Shown in pieces: positions 25,429 to 32,800 of a stretch of DNA of 34,822 nucleotides. Numbering within the stretch: the stretch's first letter is position 1; every line of letters starts with the position of its first letter. Position numbers and translations under genes: made by a program. The stretch is from Alphaproteobacteria bacterium (lineage in GTDB: Bacteria; Pseudomonadota; Alphaproteobacteria; Rs-D84): positions 1-34,822 of the forward strand of contig JAEEQU010000001.1 of assembly GCA_016285415.1 (NCBI GenBank). The letters are read 5' to 3'. The notes below the pieces were generated by a model, which did no database searches, was not told the origin of the DNA, and saw only the letters and a list, made by a program, of their open reading frames with translations.

Positions 25429-25609
25429 TTTTTCGCCTTTTCTCTTTGGGCGACAAAAACAGATTGGTCTTTGGCACCCATTTGGTTAAACATATTTCGG
25501 GGCGCATAAAATCAGCTATGCGCGGTGCCACCCGAATTTATCACTTTTTTGCTTTTGGATTTGGCTCCGTGGTTGTTGGTCACATCAACGCCGCCACCAA
25601 TAAACTGTT
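25429..25609 (-). promoter_or_regulatory. Candidate T-box riboswitch in the aspS leader
   Basis: The leader of about 180 bases contains GGGTGGCACCGCG (25521-25533, minus strand), an exact match to the T-box core GGGTGGNACCGCG. It folds as the family antiterminator: GGG (25531-25533) pairs with CCC (25499-25501), the 7-base bulge UGGCACC (25524-25530) is unpaired, and GCGCAUA (25517-25523) pairs with UAUGCGC (25502-25508) around an 8-base loop. The variable base of UGGN is C, which would pair with discriminator G73 of tRNA-Asp. GGUGCCA at 25472-25478 is perfectly complementary to the bulge and could form the competing OFF structure, followed by U5 at 25455-25459. An Asp GAC triplet at 25579-25581 lies in a stem-forming stretch (25561-25601) that could be a reduced Stem I. 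T-boxes are mainly known from Firmicutes and Actinobacteria. Confidence 0.7.
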
Positions 25610-25615
25610 TGAGAT

Positions 25616-25644
25616 ATTTTATAACGATTTTTTTCAATTTGCAA
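25616..25644 (-). promoter_or_regulatory. Promoter of aspS
   Basis: TTGCAA (25639-25644), 17-base spacer, TAAAAT (25616-25621) on the minus strand. The predicted start near 25609 gives an unusually long leader for this window. Confidence 0.6.
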
Positions 25645-25684
25645 GGTTATTGTAATTTTACGCCCTGCCCCGCAATTTTGCGCA

Positions 25685-25712
25685 TAAAAAAACCGGCATG
25701 CGCCGGTTTTTA
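25685..25712 (-). terminator. Terminator of the DUF805 gene
   Basis: Read on the minus strand, AAAACCGGC / GCCGGTTTT with a 4-base loop, then a run of T. It begins at the DUF805 stop and insulates the aspS promoter. Confidence 0.85.
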
Positions 25713-26129
25713 TTATTTACGTGCTGCACCGAACCTGTTTTTCTTAGCATCTCCCTCACTTGCCATGAACACCAACAGTACAATCCAGCCAACTATTGGC
25801 AACAACGCCCACAACACATTCCAATTTGACCGATTTGTATCGTGCAAACGACGCGCCGCCAAACAGAACCCCGGCACCAATGTCGCGCACCACCATACCA
25901 TAGACACAAGCCAATCAAGCGATTTAAAGAATGTATATATCGCATCAGAATTATAAATAATTCCACAAAATGTTCCCACAAAATTCAAGCAAAACGATAT
26001 AACAAACGGGATAAGGAAATAGTAAAACAAAACCACCCACCAATATTCACTGCGCCGTGCGCGACCCCATCCAGTATAATCAACCCAAAAATTCTTTAAT
26101 GCAAACCCCAGTGTTCCAGTATTAGCCAT
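25713..26129 (-). CDS. DUF805 membrane protein
   Basis: A 138-residue inner-membrane protein. The family markers are present: the N-terminal amphipathic YTGWGRARRSEYWW motif, three to four hydrophobic spans (about 36-60, 70-95, 110-127) and the conserved RRLHDTNRSNW motif near residue 92. DUF805 proteins are common small membrane proteins without an assigned function. AAAGGAG lies 6 bases before the ATG. It has its own promoter and terminator, so it is monocistronic. Confidence 0.85.
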   Translation of the reverse strand: MANTGTLGFALKNFWVDYTGWGRARRSEYWWVVLFYYFLIPFVISFCLNFVGTFCGIIYNSDAIYTFFKSLDWLVSMVWWCATLVPGFCLAARRLHDTNRSNWNVLWALLPIVGWIVLLVFMASEGDAKKNRFGAARK

Positions 26130-26192
26130 TTTTTCTCCTTTTTGTCTTATGTAAACTTATTTGCACGACGCATTTATGATTTCTCTTGGAAT

Positions 26193-26221
26193 ATTATACT
26201 GCAATCAGTTGATATTATCAA
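26193..26221 (-). promoter_or_regulatory. Promoter of the DUF805 gene
   Basis: TTGATA (26216-26221), 17-base spacer, consensus TATAAT (26193-26198). The -35 lies in the palindrome TGATATTATCA (26210-26220), a possible operator. Confidence 0.65.
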
Positions 26222-26238
26222 CAAATAACATACCACTC

Positions 26239-26256
26239 AAATACACTAAAATTTAT
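26239..26256. repeat. 18-base repeat, second copy at 3792-3809
   Basis: The sequence aaatacactaaaatttat occurs identically here (just downstream of tRNA-Thr) and at 3792-3809 (in the radical SAM promoter). Its last 12 bases also occur at 8027-8038 in the FtsK-gamma-like promoter. Confidence 0.6.
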
Positions 26257-26269
26257 GAAGAATTTTATA

Positions 26270-26343
26270 TGGTGCCCTAAGCAAGAATCGGACTTGCGAC
26301 TCGTCCTTACCAAGGACGTGTTTTACCACTAGACTATTAGGGC
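26270..26343 (-). tRNA. tRNA-Thr (GGT)
   Basis: A 74-base tRNA with encoded CCA. Acceptor stem GCCCTAA/TTAGGGC, anticodon stem CGTCC/GGACG with loop TTGGTAA (anticodon GGT), T stem GCAAG/CTTGC. The T loop reads TCCGATT rather than the usual TTCGAAT-like form, and the D stem has a C-C mismatch, so it is slightly degenerate. Discriminator A73. Own promoter at 26364-26391. Confidence 0.9.
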
Positions 26344-26363
26344 TACTTACAAATCACCCCCCG

Positions 26364-26391
26364 ATTATACGCAACACCACGTAAAAATCAA
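26364..26391 (-). promoter_or_regulatory. Promoter of tRNA-Thr
   Basis: TTGATT (26386-26391), 16-base spacer, TATAAT (26364-26369), followed by GGGGGG in the discriminator region, a GC-rich stretch often tied to stringent control. Confidence 0.6.
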
Positions 26392-26407
26392 GTAAAAAGC
26401 ATTTTGT

Positions 26408-26437
26408 AAAAAAGTTCTCTAATTTGAGAACTTTTTT
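26408..26437. terminator. Terminator behind the Pal-like gene
   Basis: A 12-bp stem AAAAAAGTTCTC / GAGAACTTTTTT with a 6-base loop, touching the stop codon of the Pal-like gene. Strong in both orientations; separates it from the tRNA-Thr promoter. Confidence 0.85.
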
Positions 26438-26823
26438 TATTTAATAGTAATATCAACACGACGATGTTCTTCGTATGGCTCTCCCCGTTCGGTTCCATGC
26501 CACTTGATTTTAATACGATCCTTGGCAACACCTTTTTTTACCAAATGACTACGAATTTTTTCTACACGGCGTTTTGACAGGTCCATATTATATGCATCAC
26601 GACCTGTTTCATCGGCATATCCATTTAGTTCAATTGTTTTGAAACGGTGCCCCGCCATGTATATTGCCCCATCATCCAGCTGCGTCAAAGAATCCGGCAA
26701 GATTTCTACAGAATTGTGTTTAAAGAACACTGGTGCCTTGGCATTTCGTTCGTGCCTCGCACAATCCCCAGCGCACGCCACCAACCCCAGTGCCAATAAA
26801 CAACATACGAAAATATTTTTCAT
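26437..26823 (-). CDS. OmpA/Pal-like peptidoglycan-binding lipoprotein
   Basis: A 128-residue lipoprotein. The signal MKNIFVCCLLALGLVAC ends in a lipobox with Cys17. The mature part is one OmpA-like domain: a FKHNSVEILPDS opening strand, then LNGYADETGRDAYNMDLSKR with the Asp and Arg that hold diaminopimelate, and a final GERGEPYEEHRRVDITIK-like strand (as TERGEPYEEHRRVDI). It is shorter than classical Pal (about 150-170) and no tol genes are nearby, so it is Pal-like rather than certain Pal. AAAGGA 7 bases before the ATG. Confidence 0.8.
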   Translation of the reverse strand: MKNIFVCCLLALGLVACAGDCARHERNAKAPVFFKHNSVEILPDSLTQLDDGAIYMAGHRFKTIELNGYADETGRDAYNMDLSKRRVEKIRSHLVKKGVAKDRIKIKWHGTERGEPYEEHRRVDITIK

Positions 26824-26847
26824 ACACGAATCCTTTTGATTATTTTT

Positions 26848-26876
26848 TATATGGGGATTTTACCAAGCCCCATATA
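26848..26876. terminator. Hairpin behind the YadA-like gene
   Basis: Perfect 9-bp stem TATATGGGG / CCCCATATA with an 11-base loop, 14 bases after the YadA-like stop on the minus strand. No strong U-tract, so a weak terminator or mRNA-stabilising hairpin. Confidence 0.5.
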
Positions 26877-26890
26877 ATCTATCATATACA

Positions 26891-27931
26891 TCACATGCCA
26901 AGTCCAAATGTCACACCTGCACGGAACGCCCAATCTTTTGTGCCGGCATATGATGCACCAAGATTCATCAACACATGATCATTAAAGTAATGGAATCCAC
27001 CAAGTGCAACACCAACACGGTCAGAATATATACCCGTACCAACAGACAATTGGGTATTTCCACAATCACGCGCATTTGGCACCAACGCCGATAAAGCGGA
27101 CATTGCGGCTAACCCACTTTTCATACTATATTCAACCTTGTGTATATCGTGTTCAACATCACGAATATTGGCATCTAAACTACGAACTGCATCACTTAAA
27201 CTGGTTGCCGCAGATATATACTTTGTTCCTGAAAAATCCATATCACCAATTAAGTTACCTGTTGTATTAAACGCGGTGGACAAATCTGTTGCAACCGCAT
27301 TATTGATTGCAGTATTAGATGATGTCAATGCCATACGATTACCGATAACCGCGTCTATCATATCCAAATCTGATGTTAAATCGTTCCCAGACAAATTGCC
27401 GTTGGTGTTGGCAACATTATGATAATCACCAATAACCGTATCTATCGCGGTCAAATTCTGATTCACTGTATAGGTCAAACCCACAACATTTGTGCTGGTT
27501 ACCGCGGTACCAACATTACTTGCCACCTGATTAACCGCACCCATCAGATTGGTGGCGCTAACATTGTTTTGATATTTTACCGCACCATTATTTACGATGG
27601 TTGCTGACCATGTGCCATCGGCTGCAAATGTTCCACCCATTGCACTTGCCACATTTGTTGCCAATGCATCAACCGCATTTGTAATATCGGTATTTGTTCC
27701 ACCAAACGCGTTGTTTGTAATTGACCCAAGCGCACCCATGGCATCCAACGCATCTTGCAGGCCGGCCGTATCAGAAATCGCAAGACCTGTTACATCAACT
27801 GTTGGCTGTTCTGTGAATGCGGTATCCGTTGAATCTTTTCCACCCGACGTTGTTAAAACCGTAGCCATCGCAGCGTTGCCAACAACAAATGACAACACAA
27901 CAATAGAACTAACTAAACAAAGTTTCTTCAT
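26891..27931 (-). CDS. Short trimeric autotransporter with YadA-type anchor
   Basis: A 346-residue exported protein. Residues 1-23 are a signal peptide (cleavage probably after AAMA). The passenger (about 24-245) is rich in Asn, Thr, Ala and Asp, with repeated short phrases (TDITNAVDALATNVAS, AVNQVASNVGTAV), and reads as a coiled-coil or repetitive stalk. The C-terminal ~75 residues (from about 270) form a YadA anchor: a coiled coil (RDVEHDIHKVEYSMKSGLAAMSAL) then four amphipathic beta strands ending AFRAGVTFGLGM. It probably trimerises into a small outer-membrane adhesin. Its start overlaps the upstream membrane-protein stop by 4 bases. Confidence 0.8.
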   Translation of the reverse strand: MKKLCLVSSIVVLSFVVGNAAMATVLTTSGGKDSTDTAFTEQPTVDVTGLAISDTAGLQDALDAMGALGSITNNAFGGTNTDITNAVDALATNVASAMGGTFAADGTWSATIVNNGAVKYQNNVSATNLMGAVNQVASNVGTAVTSTNVVGLTYTVNQNLTAIDTVIGDYHNVANTNGNLSGNDLTSDLDMIDAVIGNRMALTSSNTAINNAVATDLSTAFNTTGNLIGDMDFSGTKYISAATSLSDAVRSLDANIRDVEHDIHKVEYSMKSGLAAMSALSALVPNARDCGNTQLSVGTGIYSDRVGVALGGFHYFNDHVLMNLGASYAGTKDWAFRAGVTFGLGM

Positions 27932-28284
27932 TTCTTACCCTTTTGATTTTTTGCTTCTTGTGAAACTTGCTGAATTGGGCGGCAAACCGATACGGCCAAC
28001 GAAATATTACGCGCGGTTACATCATCTGTGAATTCAAGAATATTTGTATGTGGGCGAGTACGCAATTCTTTTGAAAAACGTGCAAAGACACGTACTTCTT
28101 TATCACTTAACCTGTTATCAATAATATTGGAAAAACACGCGCAATCCATTCCACCCCCTGGCAAACACTGGGATTTTAATGACCGACGCACGCGCCAATT
28201 AGATGTCGCAGACAACAATATTATTACTAACAGGCAGACAAGCCCAGCACATACATACAACATGTTTTTCTTTGATAGTTTCAT
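27928..28284 (-). CDS. Single-span membrane protein ahead of the autotransporter
   Basis: A 118-residue protein with one membrane span (about residues 8-27) and a periplasmic domain containing four Cys (QCLPGGGMDCACF, VCRPIQ). No family recognised. AAGGAAGG precedes the ATG, and the stop overlaps the autotransporter start (ATGA), so the pair is coupled; a chaperone-like or anchoring role for the adhesin is an inference. Confidence 0.65.
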   Translation of the reverse strand: MKLSKKNMLYVCAGLVCLLVIILLSATSNWRVRRSLKSQCLPGGGMDCACFSNIIDNRLSDKEVRVFARFSKELRTRPHTNILEFTDDVTARNISLAVSVCRPIQQVSQEAKNQKGKK

Positions 28285-28313
28285 TTGTGACCTTCCTTTG
28301 TTTTGCCCGAATT

Positions 28314-28381
28314 CACGGGGATTTTATATATTAAACCCCACCTACGTGAGAAACTTTACCCAAATCCAAAGCGCAGGTCAA
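28314..28381 (-). promoter_or_regulatory. Promoter and leader hairpin of the autotransporter operon
   Basis: TTGACC (28376-28381), 17-base spacer, TAAAGT (28353-28358). The leader then has an imperfect hairpin with GGGG/CCCC arms and an AT-rich loop (28317-28339). The rest of the 28285-28441 gap shows nothing else. Confidence 0.5.
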
Positions 28382-28441
28382 GATATAATCACCCCCAAAC
28401 AATGTTGTGCCCAATAAAACAAATTATATTTTAATATATTG

Positions 28442-29149
28442 TTAATCTATACGCATTTTGCGTAAAATAATTTTATGCTCATCAGATACACGATATGATT
28501 CTATTGCCTTTTGAATTGCGCGATTATGCGTCCATGGGTCCAATGTCCTGCCCTTAAAATACGGCAAAATATTATTCCATTGTTTTGCCGCAGCGGTCGC
28601 AAAATACCACGCACGCATCATATTTATATAATATTCATCTGATTTTATATTGGCGACCATATCTGAATATTTTGTGTCAAATTTATCGTCCAAAAAATAC
28701 CGCATTAAACATAGTACCGCAAACCGCACCGTATAGATATGTTTTGATTTAATCCATTTTTTTATAAACGGCAATAATTTATCTGCATTTTTTACAAATA
28801 CCCGTGGCGACATTTGGTCACATGTGGCCCAATTATCAACGTATGGCAAAAAAGTATCCACCGCAGATGCGGCCAAATCAAAATCACGAATATCAGAAAT
28901 TATAAATGCATGCAGTTGGTTTTCTTCAAAATACCCATGTGGCATATTTTTAAGAAATTCTGCCGAATTATCACACATATTGCGTGCCATTGCACGCAAC
29001 GCGGGCGTTCGCACACCGATAACACGCGCCACATCAATGGTTGGAATTAACCCTGACTGAAAATCACGATATGCCACATCTTGTAATGCATACAGTGATT
29101 TTACTATATCGGTTTGTACACTTTTTATTCCAGGTTTTCTTTTATCCAT
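28442..29149 (-). CDS. AlkD-like DNA alkylation repair protein
   Basis: A 235-residue all-helical HEAT-repeat protein. Family signs are GLIPTIDVARVIGVRTPALR (about 33-52), the YVDNWATCDQMSP segment (about 106-118) with the conserved Trp-Asp region, and YFATAAAKQWNNILPYF. AlkD-type enzymes excise alkylated purines without base flipping. Its start lies 25 bases inside the flavodoxin gene; a later start would cut into helix 1, so I keep the ATG at 29149. Confidence 0.8.
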   Translation of the reverse strand: MDKRKPGIKSVQTDIVKSLYALQDVAYRDFQSGLIPTIDVARVIGVRTPALRAMARNMCDNSAEFLKNMPHGYFEENQLHAFIISDIRDFDLAASAVDTFLPYVDNWATCDQMSPRVFVKNADKLLPFIKKWIKSKHIYTVRFAVLCLMRYFLDDKFDTKYSDMVANIKSDEYYINMMRAWYFATAAAKQWNNILPYFKGRTLDPWTHNRAIQKAIESYRVSDEHKIILRKMRID

Positions 29150-29643
29150 TTTTCAACCGCATCACGCGCATTGGCAACATTTGAACCATACAGCGCCAAT
29201 CCGTTTTTAATTTTTGCGCCTTTTAACATATTCTTTAAATCTTCAACACTTTCCCCCAGATTTGAACCTTCGTGCGTAACAAACGGCATAATTATTTTTC
29301 CTGTAAAATCATACCGTTCTAAAAATGTAAAAATTGCCATTGGGTATGTTCCCCACCATACTGGGCCACCAACAAAAATCACATCATATTCTGACAAATC
29401 ACCGGTCGGTATTTTTTTTAGTGTTGGACGCGCACCTTTGTTTTTTTCCTGTTTTGCGATATCGGTACATTCGTTATAGTCATTTGGATATTCATTTTTT
29501 GTTTCTATTTTAAAAATATCTGCATGCATAATATCACGAATATATTCGGCAACAACCTCGGTATTACCCTTAACCAAATTAACAATTCCACCACCGAACC
29601 AATTCTGACCAGTATGTGAAAAATATACAACCAATGACTTCAT
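29125..29643 (-). CDS. Flavodoxin
   Basis: A 172-residue flavodoxin-fold protein. SHTGQN (residues 9-14) is the phosphate loop of the FMN site, with an insert after it (WFGGGIVNLVKGNTEV). VIFVGGPVWWGTYPMAIFTF (about 87-106) is the aromatic 90s loop over the flavin, and MPFVTHEGSNLGESVEDLK forms the last site. GGGGGAAG lies before the ATG. It belongs to the short-chain, cytosolic flavodoxin-like oxidoreductase group and lies upstream of the alkD-like gene, overlapping by 25 bases. Confidence 0.85.
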   Translation of the reverse strand: MKSLVVYFSHTGQNWFGGGIVNLVKGNTEVVAEYIRDIMHADIFKIETKNEYPNDYNECTDIAKQEKNKGARPTLKKIPTGDLSEYDVIFVGGPVWWGTYPMAIFTFLERYDFTGKIIMPFVTHEGSNLGESVEDLKNMLKGAKIKNGLALYGSNVANARDAVEKWIKENLE

Positions 29644-29722
29644 TTATCTTCCCCCTTTTTCCATGCAATAATACACAATTTCAAAAAAAGTTTTAATAAA
29701 AATTTTACTTGCCACCAATGCC

Positions 29723-29751
29723 TTGATATATGGGTCAAAAAATGATATAAT
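29723..29751 (+). promoter_or_regulatory. Promoter of the giant gene
   Basis: TTGATA (29723-29728), exact 17-base spacer, TATAAT (29746-29751). The ATG at 29809 follows after about 50 bases with AAAGGAAAGGAAA upstream. Confidence 0.7.
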
Positions 29752-29808
29752 ATTGGCTGGCGGGGTATGCCATATTTTACCCTTAATAAAGGAAAGGAAA
29801 CAGTAACA

Positions 29809-32800
29809 ATGTCAAAAATATATACCGAAGCAGAATTACAACATTTCTTGGATTTGTATGCCGATGACCTAACACGCATTGATGCAATTGCCACAGCGAC
29901 CGAGTTTTTAAACGATTTTGTAAAAGAAGAAGCGGATATTGAAGAAAGTGCATATAAAGAAAGTGATATTTTTGACAAAATCATCAAAACATTTTGCGGC
30001 ACCCCCCTACCAGACGGTGGCATAAAACTTAATGAACTGGGTGCCCAGGCGCTTGCGCGGTACGAATCAATTATTAATCGTGCTGCAACAATCGCGAACA
30101 AATCAGATCCAAACGATATTTACCAATTTACATCTGACCAAAATCAAATTATGTTTAATTTGGTAACATTGTCTGTATATCGTGACATGAAATTGGTTGA
30201 TCCGTCTGTTGATGCCAACAAAATGACACCCGGCCAAGTCGCAGATTTAATTGATTCCGTCAATTTAACCGATGATCAGCGCAAAGAATATTCCAACAGA
30301 TTCATTGACCTTATATTAAAAACACCAGATTTGTTTGAAAAAACGCCACCCAAGATATTAACAGATGCATACATTTTTGTACGCGAACAACTTATGGCGA
30401 ACCGAACCGACAAAGATTTGGAAAATCGGTTTAAAATCTTGGCCCAGCGCATAGATTTCCTTATAACTGGATTCGCACAAAAAATAAATTATTTTTATTC
30501 CGACCCGTCAAACATCGCAGATGTATGGGAAGGATATAACAAAATGTGCACGGTACGCAGGGCCGATTTGCGTATTACGAAACATGATAACGACGCAGAA
30601 AAGAAATACAAAGCAGATGTTGACAAGGCCGCACAGGAAACTGTGGAACGTTTGCGCGAAATCGTGGCAATGTATGAATATATGTGGAATTTAAAAGATT
30701 TAAAACCCGAAGACGCCGAAAAATTACAAAAACGCTGGCAAGAACTTTCAGACGCACTGCGGGGTGTTGAATTAACAGATGATATTCTTGCCACACTGGC
30801 ACAATATAAATTCTTGGATGAGAAAGGTGACCCCCTGCCCCAGTTCCTAGATAAAGATGGCAAACCGCAACTTGAATTTAAACCGGGGTATAAGTTAAAT
30901 CCAGATGGTCGGCTTTATCGCGTAATATCATTGGCAAAAACAGATGTCACCATGCAGAACGTCGGTGATTTGGCCACCGCCGTCAAAGATATGAATTTGT
31001 CAGAGGCACTGTCAGACCGTGTTCCATGGAAAGTTGCCGAAATATCACTTGTTGACCGTGCTGTCCAAGGTATAGAAGCAAATCCACATCGTATGCTAGA
31101 ACAAGACGAAGTGGATGCTCTGTGGCAAGAAATAGAAAAAGATGGGGGCAGTATTACTGATGCTGGATACCAGGCCGCCCTTGATGCCCAGGTTAATCAG
31201 GCCGGTGGTTTTGCTGGATTAATGGCGCAACATGTTGGACGTGATAAACCGGTTGTTATGCGTCCATTTGAATCTGTCCAAGATATTGATAAATTGGCGA
31301 AAACACGAACCGAAAAAATTGGTGCCGGGGAACGCAGACAGAAAATTGGTTTCTTTAAACGTATGTTAAAGAATTTCGGCGCCGCCGCGGTGTTTTCCGC
31401 CGGACTAACATTTATTGGCAAGGCAACTGGTATTGCATGGGCGGGCGCAGCAGTTGGAACCACACTTGGTATTGGTAACATGGTATACCAAGGTTTTAAA
31501 TGGCGTCGCGAACAGAAAAAACTTGGCAAACCAAAAGAACAATATGGCCTAAAGGCATATTTTTCTGATAAACGCAATTGGGGACCGGCGATTGCATCGG
31601 GTCTTGGGGTTGCGGCGGTAATTAGTATGGCAACTGGAAATCCAGAATTGGCCGCTGGGTTCGGTATTGGTGCAATGGCTGTTGGTGGTGGATCTGGGGC
31701 GGCAATGACATACAAAGATGCACTTGCCGCTGGTTATACACGTGGTCAGGCATTGGCGGGCGCATTGGGTGTTATGGGCGCAACCGTTGCCGGTGGTTTT
31801 GCGGGACGTGCGGCAATGAACGGTCTTGTCAATTATGTCAACACCAATACAGACAGTACACTGTTCCGCACCGAACACCAAATTGTAACTACACACGAAA
31901 CCACACAAAACCAATATCCTGATGGTTGGATAGAAGGTAATGAACATACACTTTCACAATGGGAAAGCCCACAAATGCTAGAGGCACATATAAATGGCCT
32001 AATGGACGCGGGGTTATCGCATGATGACGCGGTTCGTTATTTACTTGCATGGCATGATGTAACCGATCATAATTTGGGCGGTGGTTATTTTGATAGTATT
32101 GGCATGAATTACAGTGATGTTGCGGCATTACGCGGTTCAATAAACGGCACAATGATAAATCTTACCCCAGAATCCATGTCTGCATTTAACCACTTTAATG
32201 ATTATATATCTGGAACAAATACCGTAAGATATCCGGCGGGTTTATTCCAACCATATCATACACCAATCAGTCATGTTCTGCCCCCGAACGCAACATGGGA
32301 TGCAAATGGGATGCTGGTTCCGGGAAATGATGTTTATTCAACATGGGTTAACTGGGGTGGCGATGGTGTACAACACATACCTGTTATCACCACAGATGTT
32401 AGCAGTGTCTTTACCCCCAATGAACTGATGTTCCCAGCGGGTATCGGCACATTGGGCATTTATGAACCCCGTGTAATCCCCGCTGATTATTTATTACGTA
32501 TGCGTGAACGCACCGGCACAACTGCGGATCACATTGCACAACTGGCGAACGGTGGTAATGGTGGCAATACGGGCGATATGGGTAATACGGGAAATACTGG
32601 TGGTGCAGGTAATACAGGAACCGGTGGCGGAACACCAACACTACCAACTGGTACGGGAACTGGTGGCGGCACCGGTCCAAATCCAACCGATACGGGAACC
32701 GGTGGCGGTACTGGTTCAACCCCAACGGATACAGGAACCGGCAATGGAACTGATCCACAACCCAAAAAACGCGGTTTCTTTGGCAAATTAAAAGATGCCA

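Noticed and set aside
29640..30101. 153-codon minus-strand frame at the start of the giant gene
   Set aside because: Antisense to strong coding sequence and the promoter; composition is that of a shadow frame.
32550..32757. Gly/Thr repeat as a CRISPR-like or tandem DNA array
   Set aside because: Units are irregular, remain in frame and encode a linker; no constant repeat with unique spacers.
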